Of a stretch of DNA of 64,000 nucleotides, positions 54,101 through 63,409 are shown in pieces. The stretch's first letter is position 1. Each line of letters begins with the position of its first letter. The notes beneath the pieces are model-generated. The model did no database searches, was not told the DNA's origin, and saw only the letters and a list, made by a program, of their open reading frames with translations. The stretch lies in contig CP154955.1 in assembly GCA_039621445.1 (NCBI GenBank), forward strand, positions 39,874,426 through 39,938,425, written 5' to 3'. A program made the translations under genes and the position numbers. The DNA is from Euglena gracilis (lineage: Eukaryota > Euglenida > Euglenophyceae > Euglenales).

Positions 54101-57100
54101 GGGCAACCAATTCATTGGGGATGGAGGGCAACCAATTCAGCCAGCACGCCAGAGGTACTTTTTTGTGTGATGTTTTTTTTCTTTTTTTTTTGTGTTTTCA
54201 GTTTTGGTAAACTACATGTATTGTCATTTTCATGCACTTCTTGTGTTTGTTTTGATGGTCTCTGCCGGGACTCCCAGGACCGCCCGGCGCGCGTCACGCT
54301 GCGGCGGCTGTGGGCGGCCCTGACCAGCCTGCAGAAGGCGCGCCTCGTGTGCCAGCTGACGTGGGAGCTCTGCGGGACGCACACGGAGGCGATGGTGGAG
54401 GAGCTGAAGGCCCCGGCCCACCTGGAGGTGTGTGTTTTGTGTTTGGTTTGCCCGCCTGGAGGTGTGCGTTTGGTGTTTGGTTTGCCCGCCTGGAGGTGTG
54501 TGTTTGGTGTTTGGTTTGCCCGCCTGGAGGTGTGTGTTTGGTGTTTGGTTTGCCCGCCTGGAGGTGTGTGTTTGGCGTTTGGTTTGCCCGCCTGGAGGTG
54601 TGTGTTTGGCGTTTGGTTTGCCCGTCTGGAGGTGTGTGTTTGGCGTTTGGTTTGCGCCCGTTCGATGCCGAATTCATGGCGCGTTTGTGGTGCCGTGATG
54701 GCGGGGTGTCATCATTGTGTGCAGTTGTCATCCAACCAGCCAAGGAGTTCTTCCACGAGGCTTTTCTAAGCTGCTGTTAAATGTCACCAAACAGTGCCGC
54801 AATACTCAGGCAGCTTTTGTGTTTGTTTAATCGGCAAATGAACGGTGACAGAAACCTTTGTGTTTCTTCATGGATTGTTAAGGTGCATCCAGTGGACGCA
54901 AAACAGAGATCCTTCTCATGGGAAATGGTTGCTGAATAGTACACAATGTTGCCACTTCCTTGGGAAGAAGCACTTTTGTACCTACAAAATTGTGGGGTAG
55001 GCAAAGGTAACAATGATGGTGCGTTGACTTTTGCATTCAGTTTCTCCCTGTTTTCTGACTCGCAAGATGCTAGCTGCAGCCTGATTGTGGGAGATGCAGA
55101 GAATGAATTTTTTTTTCCTGGAATCCCGGACACACCTTCCTCTTGACCGACCCTGTCCGACTCTCTAGTTTCTGTTTAAGAAAGCACAGTCATGTCATCA
55201 ACAATAGCTGTGTCTTTGACGTTGTGGCATTGCCAAGACGTAGCATTTGCTGCTTTGGAAATCTGATGTCGTGTGTGAAACATATGGAATCGTAAAAGTC
55301 AAGCTTTCAGATACAGAGGAAATTGGGAATGACAATGGCCAGGCAGAGAACTGGGAATGAAAATGGACGAAGCTGCATTTGGTGATGACAGCATGGTAAA
55401 CTGTTCTGTTTTCATTGCTGCGTCGGTTGTACCTCCCCTAACAGGACATGATGAACAACGTCCGCGATGCGTTTCCATCGTTGTCCAGCGTCCTCGTGAC
55501 TGAACGCGACAGGTGGGTTTGACCACTGGCTGACAACCCCCATGGCACCCCCCTGCTCCTGTCACTCCCATCCACGACATTTACCACCCTGTGACCCGGC
55601 GATATCTGGCACAAGACGAAATACCATTTGATAATTGGTGTATTATAAGCAGGCTGTCCCCTCTCTAGCAGCTAGCAACTGGGAAATCCGGCCTCTCTCT
55701 CTCTGTTTTTCTTTTTTTAATTTGGGAGACTCTCTGGGGGGGGGGGGGGCTGAGAATAGGGTGGCAGTGGGTCACCTTCCTGTGGCACGTGGACTGGCTA
55801 TGCATCAGCCCAAAGGTTCTGGTCAAATGGGAAAATTGTTTGAAAAATGAGGGTTTTGATTTTTTTTGTGAAGTGCGACGGGAAAATTTCAACATCCCAA
55901 AATTCCCAGAAATGAGAAATTAGGGCCTTGCTGGAACTATTTGCTACAGGTCAGAGGGACCCTCCACCATGTCATACACTTTGATTCGACTTGTTTGTTC
56001 CTTTGCGCAATTGCACGAAAGAACCACTTCTGCGGACAGAGACCACTTGTGTAATTGCTGAATGGTCTGTGTGCACCGCTGTCCCGAAACAGTCAATAAA
56101 TTTCATTTATTTGGTTGTGTCGTCGTTGAAACCCGCTCCATTCCCAACTTTCCCAACTTGTTGGAGAAAAAAATGTCTTGTGAGGTGACTCTTTTCTGTT
56201 AGGCGAAGAACAAATTGTGCGGTGGGTTTCTTTTCTCAATGCGATGTGGACAAGACGTCGCTTAAGCTGGAGGGCACTCTATCCTGGGGGAGGTCCAGCC
56301 ACCCCCACCCACCCCGCTGCCCCAGCCGTGTGTTCAGATTTCCTGCGGGTTGCAGGTGGATGGCCCAGCAGCTGTTCAAGGCCCAGGAGGATCTGCAGCC
56401 TCATCAGGTCCATTGTCCTTGGGCCATCCTCTTCAAGCTTGTTCTGATTCCACCCCAGTCCCATTCCTGCCGCCCAGTTTCTCAGATTGAGTTTTTGTTT
56501 GCCAGATCTTTCGTCGTGCAGCTTCATCTACTGCAATTTTCGATTTTTTCCCCCCTGCTGAATAAAACTTACACGCGCTCGCACTCACACATGTCCACAC
56601 ATATGCCCTCACACTTACCCTCACACATGCCCGCACCCACACGCCCACCTGCATATGCAACACATAGATATGTTGTAGTCCCTGTATTTGAATTTTGAGA
56701 CTCACAGGTGCCACAGAGAGACACATTACTGCTTGGTCAACAAGTTGCTTTTTTTTGTTTTCAGCTTGTGCAAAAAAGCTCCAAAAACATTTTTAACTCT
56801 TTTTCAAACACGCAGACCCCAACAATGCAGAAAAATCGAATTTGTGGATTTTCATCCTTTTTTTTTTCCTGTCGCATTCCTCGAGGCTTCATATCGCCCC
56901 CCGCCCCCCCGGCTAATTTTTAGGTGGTGCCGACTCCACATGGGGAGGGGTGCCTGCCTGGGCAGGCACTCCAAGGCACCCAGATCCGCCCCCCCGGGGG
57001 GGGGGGGGTAGGGCACATGGCCAAAAGTGTCTGCGCACTCGGCCAACACACTTCTGGCCGGAAGCCCAGAAAGGCTGTTTTTGGTACTTTTTGACCCACG

Positions 57101-57942
57101 ACCAGGCAGGCACCGACCCCCCCCCCCCCCGGGGGGAATGCCTGCCTGCCCAGGCACTCCAGGAAACTCCGAGACCCCCCGCAGGGTTGGTCAATTTCAG
57201 CCTGGTCCCCCCTGCCTCCTTGTCGCTCAAAGACATATGCACGTGTTCTGCCGTGCATTCTTCTGCGCAGTCCGAAACGGGGGCGGCGGCCATCGTGGCG
57301 GTTGTCGGGGTCAGGGCTGGCCGCCATCTTTGAGGGCTGGGGAGCCTCTCAGTGACTGCCAACAGAGCTGCCAGGGGACGAGAGGAGCTGGCCAGCTTTT
57401 TTCCCCACCTGGAGATGGACCAGTGGGGGGCCAGGGGTTTTTTTTTAAGTCTTAGACCCCCTCTCCCGGGGGGGGGGGAGGGGGGGGTAGGGTGGGGGGG
57501 TCCTTTTGACCCCCCCCCCCCCCGGGGGGGGGGGGTAGGGGCTGGTGGGTACATGTTTTTTCGGCGCCGAAGGCGCCGAAATTTTTGAAAATGATGCTAT
57601 TTTTTGGCATATTTTTGGCCATTTTCGGGCAAAAGTGGGTGGGTCCCCCGGGACCCCCGGGGGCCACCCCAGGGGGTGGGTGGGTGGGTGCCGACCCCCT
57701 CCCCCCCCGGTCTTAAAAAAGCCCCTGGTGGGGGCGGGGCTGCCATGGGGGGGGGTGGACTCAATTCATCACTGCGGTCCATCCTGGAGGGAATGGGCCA
57801 CAAGAAGGGCATCGCGAAAGTGTGGGACGACCTCATCCAGCACGGAGCCCACCTGTATCGTCGCCTCGCCTTTGTTGTGGGGAACCGTTTTTTCATCCTT
57901 GCTCGAGGGGCGGCAAGGCGCAGAGTTTCCTGCGACGCCTGA
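48130..57942 (+). CDS. TRABD: TraB-domain protein (TRABD / PrgY family)
   Basis: Nine exons align in order with the TRABD family. 48130-48225 (SVLEGPRVMVYVVGTAHVSS, the family's G-T-A-H-V motif). 49709-49807 (SLRDVRRTIRLVRPQAVMVE, LCASRAVMLDTAK). 53207-53320 (AVWGVVADAVRQWRAGGQSA, then FFRTFLALYFAK). 53892-53972 (DLHIEVGAEFRTAIAEAKKL, then ATIILG). 54278-54427 (DRPARVTLRRLWAALTSLQK...). 55445-55512 (DMMNNVRDAFPSLSSVLVTE, RDR). 56356-56407 (WMAQQLFKAQEDLQPHQ). 57271-57308 (SETGAAAIVAVVG). 57792-57942 (MGHKKGIAKVWDDLIQHGAH to TGA). G-A-E-F-R, G-D-R-P and V-V-G-M-G-H are all kept. All introns are GT-AG and in phase except the last, which is nonconventional. TraB homologues are putative metalloprotease-like proteins; vertebrate TRABD function is poorly known. 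The 5' exon(s) are uncertain. Confidence 0.92.
50362..50480 (+). CDS. Candidate exon inside the long TRABD intron
   Basis: After a TCATGCTCAG acceptor-like site: ADEVLDDDDDGASPKQGAEP, then QQSLAASHSPSRPSVLP. Acidic and disordered. Phase 0, so it could be an optional TRABD exon, but flanking TRABD exons join perfectly without it. Confidence 0.3.
51317..51590. mobile_element. CAGxGG(T)7 MITE, 274 bp, 8-bp TSD
   Basis: Starts CAGAGGTTTTTTTAGTCTTG and ends GGTCTTAAAAAAAACCCTG, inverted ends of the CAGGG type. The direct repeat CACGGGAC is at 51309-51316 and 51591-51598. Inside are C/G-run hairpins, a half palindrome GGCGCCGAAAATTTT, TTTTTGGCCATTTTCGGGCA and GGGTGGGTGGGTGC. A close relative is at 57432-57727. 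Lies in the long TRABD intron. Confidence 0.9.
51941..52115 (+). CDS. Candidate exon with two transmembrane-like segments
   Basis: Follows CCACCTGCAG and ends at CTCAG|GTTTTT. Reads GTALLTLGWLWWLLSLGLWL, then RYGSPDLSLTSRNL, then VAWLALAIAVTGAL. Strong membrane-protein character and exon-like GC content, but it lies between TRABD exons that are already collinear with the family. It may be a nested gene, an optional exon or a dead exon. Confidence 0.4.
52765..53110. repeat. C/G-run element with AATAATAAAC key
   Basis: The left end reads TTGTAAC, then C-run, then AAGTAATAAACCCC; the right end reads GGGGTTATTATTTG, then G-run, then TTTATG. An extra inner pair GGTTTATTATTTGG / GGGGTTATTATTTGGGC is also present. 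It directly follows a GTGACTGACTGG-containing relative of the 4760 element (52505-52760). Confidence 0.7.
54414..54655 (+). repeat. 34-bp minisatellite made from a 5' splice site
   Basis: Seven copies of CTGGAGGTGTG occur at about 34-bp spacing (54421, 54456, 54490, 54524, 54558, 54592, 54626). The first is the real end of the TRABD exon (CACCTGGAG|GTGTGTG). Each unit is GCCCGCCTGGAG, then GTGTGTGTTTGGTGTTTGG, then TTT, so exon end and donor site are amplified together. Confidence 0.93.
56935..57215. repeat. AGGCAGGCAC repeat with C/G runs
   Basis: Relative of 17140-17330; contains GGGTGCCTGCCTGGGCAGGC, C14 and G14 runs and a second inverted GCCTGCCTGCCCAGGCACTC block. Lies in a TRABD intron. 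Confidence 0.65.
57309..57791 (+). other. Nonconventional last intron of TRABD
   Basis: Starts GGTCAGGGC and ends CCATCCTGGAGGG. CAG is at +4 to +6, CTG at -8 to -6, and CAGG pairs with CCTG. The junction gives IVAVVG-MGHKKGI, exactly the conserved V-V-G-M-G-H of the family. The GT in the sequence would add or lose a residue. It contains the 57432-57727 MITE. Confidence 0.75.
57432..57727. mobile_element. CAGGGG(T)9 MITE, 296 bp, nested in an intron
   Basis: Starts CAGGGGTTTTTTTTTAAGTC and ends GGTCTTAAAAAAAGCCCCTG. Flanked by GTGGGGGGC (57423-57431) and GTGGGGGC (57728-57735), a target duplication differing by one G. Carries the full palindrome GGCGCCGAAGGCGCC. Same family as 51317-51590. 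Confidence 0.85.
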
Positions 57943-58021
57943 AATCTCACCCCTCGAGGCAGCAAGGGCGGGGCCATTTGGTCGCTGAGCCGTGTGGGTG
58001 AGAAAAGGCAAGGGGTTTGTC

Positions 58022-58330
58022 CAGGGCGGTCCACAAGGGACAGTAGATTTTTTTCCCCCTTGAGGACCGCCCCTTCAGGACCACCGTAAGGCCCAAGGGA
58101 TGGCCAATGGCCGATCCAGGGATCGAATGGGGGCAAAAACCAAAAGTCGAAACCCCCATTTTTTGACGTTTTGGGTGGATGGGCGATGGTCCAAGGATGC
58201 CAGAAATCACTTCCCCCCCAAAGTCTACACATTCTTGCCAAAATATGGCCATTTTTTCGGACATTTTTCCTATGAATTTTTCATTGAATGCTGGGACGGG
58301 AATTCTTTTTTCACGGTTAAGACCGCCCTG
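58022..58330. mobile_element. CAGGGCGGTCC MITE, copy 2
   Basis: Starts CAGGGCGGTCCACAAGGGAC and ends TTAAGACCGCCCTG. The core matches 40284-40598 (GAGGACCGCCCC, CGAATGGGGGCAAAA, GTCGAAA, GGGCGATGGTCCAAGGATGC). No clear target duplication, so the flanks have decayed or the ends are slightly off. Confidence 0.8.
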
Positions 58331-58399
58331 CAGTGGTCAATAGGTCCACCGTAACGAAATGTGGGAGGGGTTCCAGCAAGCAACGGGGGCCGTTCCTTT

Positions 58400-59030
58400 T
58401 TGTTTCTCAACTGTTTCACACCTGCCCCTCCTCTGACCCGCACACCCTCCGATAACAAATCCTGTGGCCAACCCCCCCCCCCCCAATCTCCAGCCAATCT
58501 CCAGTGATTTGTATGGGTTTTGAAATGTTTGATAGTATGCAATGTGAACCGGCTTTGCAACCCAAGGGATTTTAGCCCCCCCCCCACAGGGCTGAACGGG
58601 AATCCCCGCAGCCCTATGGGTGGTGGACCAGGCCTTCCTGTACAGCCCCCCCCCCCCTGGAGGGCTGGAGGGAGGGGGTCCGGACCACCTCCCCCCCCCC
58701 CACCTGCCTGGGGGTCTGGACCGACCGCGGGAGAGGGGGGTACCTGGGACCCAAGAGTCCTGTCAGGAGAGATACGAACCTTGTGAGATGCCTTATTTGC
58801 CAAGAAAGGGGGGGAGAACAGTGTGTTTCATTGGTTGCGTGCAGATTTACGTCCCTGGGTGTCCTGGTGTTCGGGCCAACCAGTGGCCTTGGCTCTTCGG
58901 CCACTTGTGGTTTGGCCGACCAGGTCAGAGATTAATAATAATTGAAATTAATTGATCCCCCACCCCAAACTGAACAGGTTTGAATTAGTACTGAGCGCTT
59001 TCGAAAAAAAAACTTGAACGTGGATCGTGG
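58400..59030. other. No gene seen between TRABD and the reticulon-like gene
   Basis: Mostly C-run-rich sequence (58470, 58575, 58645, 58690) with Pro/Gly-rich ORFs on both strands. Confidence 0.4.
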
Positions 59031-59191
59031 TCCCTCTCATTTCCATTCAGGGACGGGCCATCCGCCGAGTTGCCGGACCCCAGCCCACCGCCAGAGCAGC
59101 GCCTGTTGGTGTTCCCCCCTCCTCCCTCCACACCACGCCCCCCCCCCCCCCGCGGCTCTCTCCCCGTGGCTGGCTGCTGCCCCCGCCGCAG

Positions 59192-62100
59192 GACAATGCA
59201 CTGCTCGGCATTGCGGGGCTGCTGGCGGCCGCCTGGCTCCTGGACGCCCCCGTGCTGCACGTGGCGGTCTACGGCCCCCTCCTGGCGATGGCGGCGTACG
59301 GCGCGGAGCGGCTGGGGTGGGGGTGGCGGGGGTCACCGGCACACAGGACGAGGTGTGGCCGGGAATTGGGCCCGGAGGCCTGTGCCAGTTGTATTGCTGC
59401 TCCTGCTGTGAAACGATTTCCCCTCTCGGAAAACCCACACGTCCGTCTTTGCATGCATTTTGGCCTTTTTAACAAATTTTTCCCCTCTTTTTTCGCGATG
59501 TCCACACCTCAAAGTGTGGGAAATAGAAGGCCCAATCCATCACACCAGAATTTTGGAGCATTTTGGCAGAAAACTCTTTGGACAATATGGATAATCGCAC
59601 TCATACTCATAATGGACAACATTGTGAACAATCGTACTCATACTCCCAGGAAACTGTTATGCCCGAAGTGTTGTCCGGCTCCTGGGAAGCTGTTGAGATC
59701 CCCAGCACCAGTGGAATGCAGAGAAAAGAACGAAGAACCATTCTTTGCTTTGAGATTTTACGGCCATTTTTGCCTTTCTCCACACTGAAAGGGCCTTGCT
59801 AGCCTTCCCCGCAGGGTGCTGTCCTGGAGGGTGCCCCGGAGGTATTGGAGCCATTTTTCTGCCCTGAGCTTGCTTGTTTTTTGGGCTCATTTTTCCTGCC
59901 CCCCTTCCCCACCCCCCCGGAAGGCTGAGGCAGAGCTCGTTTTTAACGGTCTGCACCACACAGACAAAAGGGGTGGCGATGGTTGGTACCTGCCCCCCTA
60001 TCTGCTAACGTCCTCATGGGAACCTGTTTCCCACCTCTGTACCCACTGACCTGTCTCCCATTATTTTTTTGAGGGTTTTCACGGTTTTTTTGTTGTAAAA
60101 AGCATATTTCCCAAGTTGAAAAAGTTGCTCTCATTTTTGTCCGGCTTCTGAAACATACGAAGAATTGCGCTTCGGATTTTTCTTGTGTAAGTTTTTTTGT
60201 GTCAGTTTTTTTGTTTTCTGTCCAGGTTTCGGATTTTTTGTCTCAGTTTTTGGTGTCAATTTTCCTCTGTCCCATATCCCTGGGAAACTGTCCGCTGGTG
60301 CTTTACTCACTGGCCTGCCCTCATAGAGACCTGCCTCTTACCTCTGTACTCACTGACTTGTCTGGTGACAGTTTCCCAGGGTCGGGGGCCGGTGGGGTTG
60401 TCGCACCTAATGGGTGTCCCGCCTGCCAGCTTGAGGGAACCGACTGACAACGCACGAGCACCACCCCAACTGACCATTCATTCCCCCCACACATTCTTGT
60501 TTTGGAAGGAGTTCTCCTTAGGCAGTACGGCTGGGGGTTGTGGACCCCCCGGGTGAACTTCACCGGTGAACGTTCACCAGGCGGGGGTGCTTTTGGCGGT
60601 GAAGATCACCGGTGAACTTCACCGCTTTGATGGCTGGGGGTGAAATTTGATGGGTGAAACTTTGCTCCTTTCCCTCTCAAAATGGTCATTTTGAGGTTGA
60701 TGGTTCATGGAATTTTATAGAAGTTTCCGAAAACTTGCCCAAAATGTCATTTTTGGCCATTTTTGGCCCGCCAAAAAGTGCTCTTGTGGTGAACTTCACC
60801 GCTGAAGTTCACCGTTGGGGTAGGCAGAGGGGGGGGGGAGGGGGTCCAGACACCCCGGTGAACTTTCGAACGGTGAACTTCACCTAGGTCCGCATCCGCA
60901 CCAATGTGGAAGTGAGAGAGGGAGGGAGGAAGGGAGAAACAAGCGGCCTGTCACCAACAGCTGGGCTTCGGTGGCACGAACACAATGGCTAAATTGATCT
61001 TTGACGCCCTGCAAGTTGCTAAAACAGCTGAAGACGATAAATGCGCTTTTTTTTGTTCGTCACGCTTGATTTTCACATTTGGTGCAACTGTCCCACAATG
61101 CATCGATTTTCAATTTTTGAAATATTTAAGTTCGAAAATACAAAAAATTCCCACCGCTCAGAGTTGTTTTATGGTTGGGCTTCCCGCTGTCTTAATCCTG
61201 TTTCAGTGTCCATAAATTTTGCACGCTTTTTTTGGATGCACATTTCTTATTACTGCTTTATGAGGTTTTGAGACAAACCCAAAATTATGACTTTCGGAAC
61301 CCCCAGCTATAGGTTCTTTGGGGGGGGAAGGAAGATAAATCAAAGTTATGCCACAGCACATGCGCTTTCGCTGGGCCAGACTGTTTCCCCGCAGGCCGAC
61401 ACAGGCCGAGGTGCACCAGCTGCTCGCACCGTACCTCCCCGCCCTCCGAAAGAGGATCGACCACCTAGCGGAGAGATGGGCGCTGGTGTTGGCGTGGGAG
61501 AACCCTGCTGCATCCCTCCAGGTGAGCGAGTCTCTGTGGGGGCAATTGTAGACTTCAGCTGGTTTTGTGACCAACTCACAGATCCCAACTCAGCAGGCCC
61601 CGCCCCGCTGGGGATTTTGGAGAGGACCTGCCCAGCAAGGTTTTTAAAGGGAATTATTACCAATGCTCTCAGCACCTGATCCTGACACCTGGTTGTGAAT
61701 GAAGTTGGCAGGGTTCAGCCAGTGTCAAAGCCAGGGGAGGTTAGTTGCCTGGGCATTTGCTGTGATAACTCGAAAAACTTCTTGTTGCCGTTTCTGGGGG
61801 GGACAAGGCAGACCCATTCTGCTCTGCCTTGGAAGTTGGCCTCTGGCCCACACTCGCGATTTAGGCTTCTTAAGGTATTGACCTCCCCCTTTGTGCGCTG
61901 CGGGGAGGTGTGGTATGCCAATTTTGAGCACCAGCAGCCTGTTGTTGCAACGGCGCAGCGCTCACAAGACAGGAGAACGTCCCAGTGGACCATGAATAGA
62001 AGGTTTCGCGGCATGGGGGAGCGATACTTGTAATATTTCAGCAAAATATTTGCAATTTCAGGAATTTTTCGGTAATTTCTGATTTTTTTTGGGGATTTGT

Positions 62101-63409
62101 GCGGTTTTGTATTTGTACGTTTTTTTTCGACCTGCATTTTCCCTCTTCCACCCCCTGTCATCAAGAAATCTCTATTTCCAAAATACTTTGAGAAAACCTT
62201 CGAGAATGAGAGCAGCGTGTGGAGGTGTTGCAAGGTATGTCTGAGAAGCTCAGATAAAGGGTGTCAGTGTATTGCCTCCTGAATGTGGCTTTGTACAAGT
62301 GGTTTGTGTGCGCTGTGTGAGTGGTTTGTTTGATACAACACCCAGCATGTGTGTTTGGAACAGTGTGCGCACTTACACAGCAATGTGTGTAATTAGGTAA
62401 ATGGGCTGCATGTGCAAGCCGGAATTGGTGTGCGTATGCTAAATTGTGCAAGTGGTTGGTTTGTGCAAGTGCTCAAATGGTGTGTCTGTCATGTACCCTG
62501 TATCCTGTGGTGACATCAGCTCTTAGGCACCCAAATGTCAAAGTTCCTGCTTCCATATCCGCATTCTGAGGCATCACATCGCATCCTGCTTTCATTTTTA
62601 GGGTTTTGGGAGTTAGTTGCTCTCGTTTTTATTTTCCCACATCGACAAAGAAGAAAGCTTAAGTGCGAGTCTGGCCGCCTTTTTGTCTGGCACCTTTTTT
62701 TGGTAGGGATGGTTTTTCACAATCAGTTTTTCTCTCAGGTGCTTGTTGGTATCTTCATTGTTGGAGAGGTCCTCGGGCACCTGAACACCTATACTGCTGC
62801 CTGTATTGGTGCTGCCTCTCCCCCTCCCCACGCAGTGATGTGAGGGGGATGCGAGTCGTTGCACAGGCACCTCAGACAGGCACCCTTTCTCCCTCGCTCG
62901 TTTTGAATGAAAAAACTTTGGGATAAATGGTGAGGAGGGTGCTATGGTTCAGTGTTTGGCTGCCCCTGCTTTCCCTCCTTGACGATGGGGGGTCTGGGCA
63001 CGCCTTCTGATGCACATGGGGTGGTTGGGGACTGGGGACTTTCTCAAACGGCCAGAGCTTTCCTTCCATCTTTTTCAGTGCTGCGAAAATTCAGCACTTT
63101 TGACAAATTTTTGCTTGCGTTCCATTTCTGGTCATTGTGGGGAGTTTTTTCCACCGCTCTTCGCTTTGTTCCCGGCCTAAACCTGGGCATCCTGTTCAGG
63201 TGGCGGCTGCCCCCGTTTGGCCCCCCCGTCAAAACCCTCCAGTCTCCCCCTCCCCTCCCCCAGTGACTTTCGGCGGGCTGCTGTACCGCTTCTTCCGCCC
63301 GGAGGCGTTGCACGCTGCCCGGTGGACGAGCACCGTCCTGAACGCCCACCCCCTGGCCCGGCGGTGGCTCCCCCCCTCCCTCCTCCCCGGCCTCTGCTCC
63401 CGGACGTGA
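59192..63409 (+). CDS. Probable reticulon-domain (RHD) protein, 5' end missing
   Basis: Four exons join in phase with GT-AG introns. 59192-59316 (DNALLGIAGLLAAAWLLDAP, VLHVAVYGPLLAMAAYGAER: first hydrophobic hairpin). 61395-61521 (PTQAEVHQLLAPYLPALRKR, then hydrophilic loop to ASLQ). 62739-62808 (VLVGIFIVGEVLGHLNTYTA). 63264-63409 (VTFGGLLYRFFRPEALHAAR, then to TGA). The layout of two hydrophobic hairpins split by a 45-residue loop, and the final L-x-V...G-x-x-x-x-x-x-T...Y-x-x-x-x, fit the reticulon homology domain, which shapes tubular ER. Sequence identity to known reticulons is low, so other ER hairpin proteins are possible. Upstream exons were not found. Confidence 0.58.
60278..60381. 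repeat. Hairpin element CCCTGGGAAACTGTC...GACAGTTTCCCAGGG
   Basis: 104 bp bounded by a 15-bp perfect inverted pair (with a short spacer inside). The CCTGGGAAACTGT motif also occurs singly at 36750, 25850 and 59648. Confidence 0.75.
60548..60892. repeat. GGTGAACTTCACC palindrome element
   Basis: Seven copies of GGTGAA(C)TTCACC or GGTGAACGTTCACC lie at both ends and the centre of a 345-bp segment; the two outer ends are inverted copies of each other. It is intronic in the reticulon-like gene. Confidence 0.75.
62190..62690. repeat. Dispersed repeat, copy 2
   Basis: Shorter partner of 18200-19150, lying in the intron before the third reticulon-like exon. Confidence 0.65.

Noticed and set aside
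54414-54655. Cys/Trp/Phe/Gly-rich peptide as a novel repeat protein
   Set aside because: The 34-bp unit keeps all three frames open; this is a property of the minisatellite, not evidence of coding.
57309-57791. GT-AG reading of the last TRABD intron
   Set aside because: GT donors at 57304 or 57310 with the AG before GGAATGGGC are possible, but the paired CAGG/CCTG ends and exact V-V-G-M-G-H junction favour the nonconventional form; cDNA would settle it.
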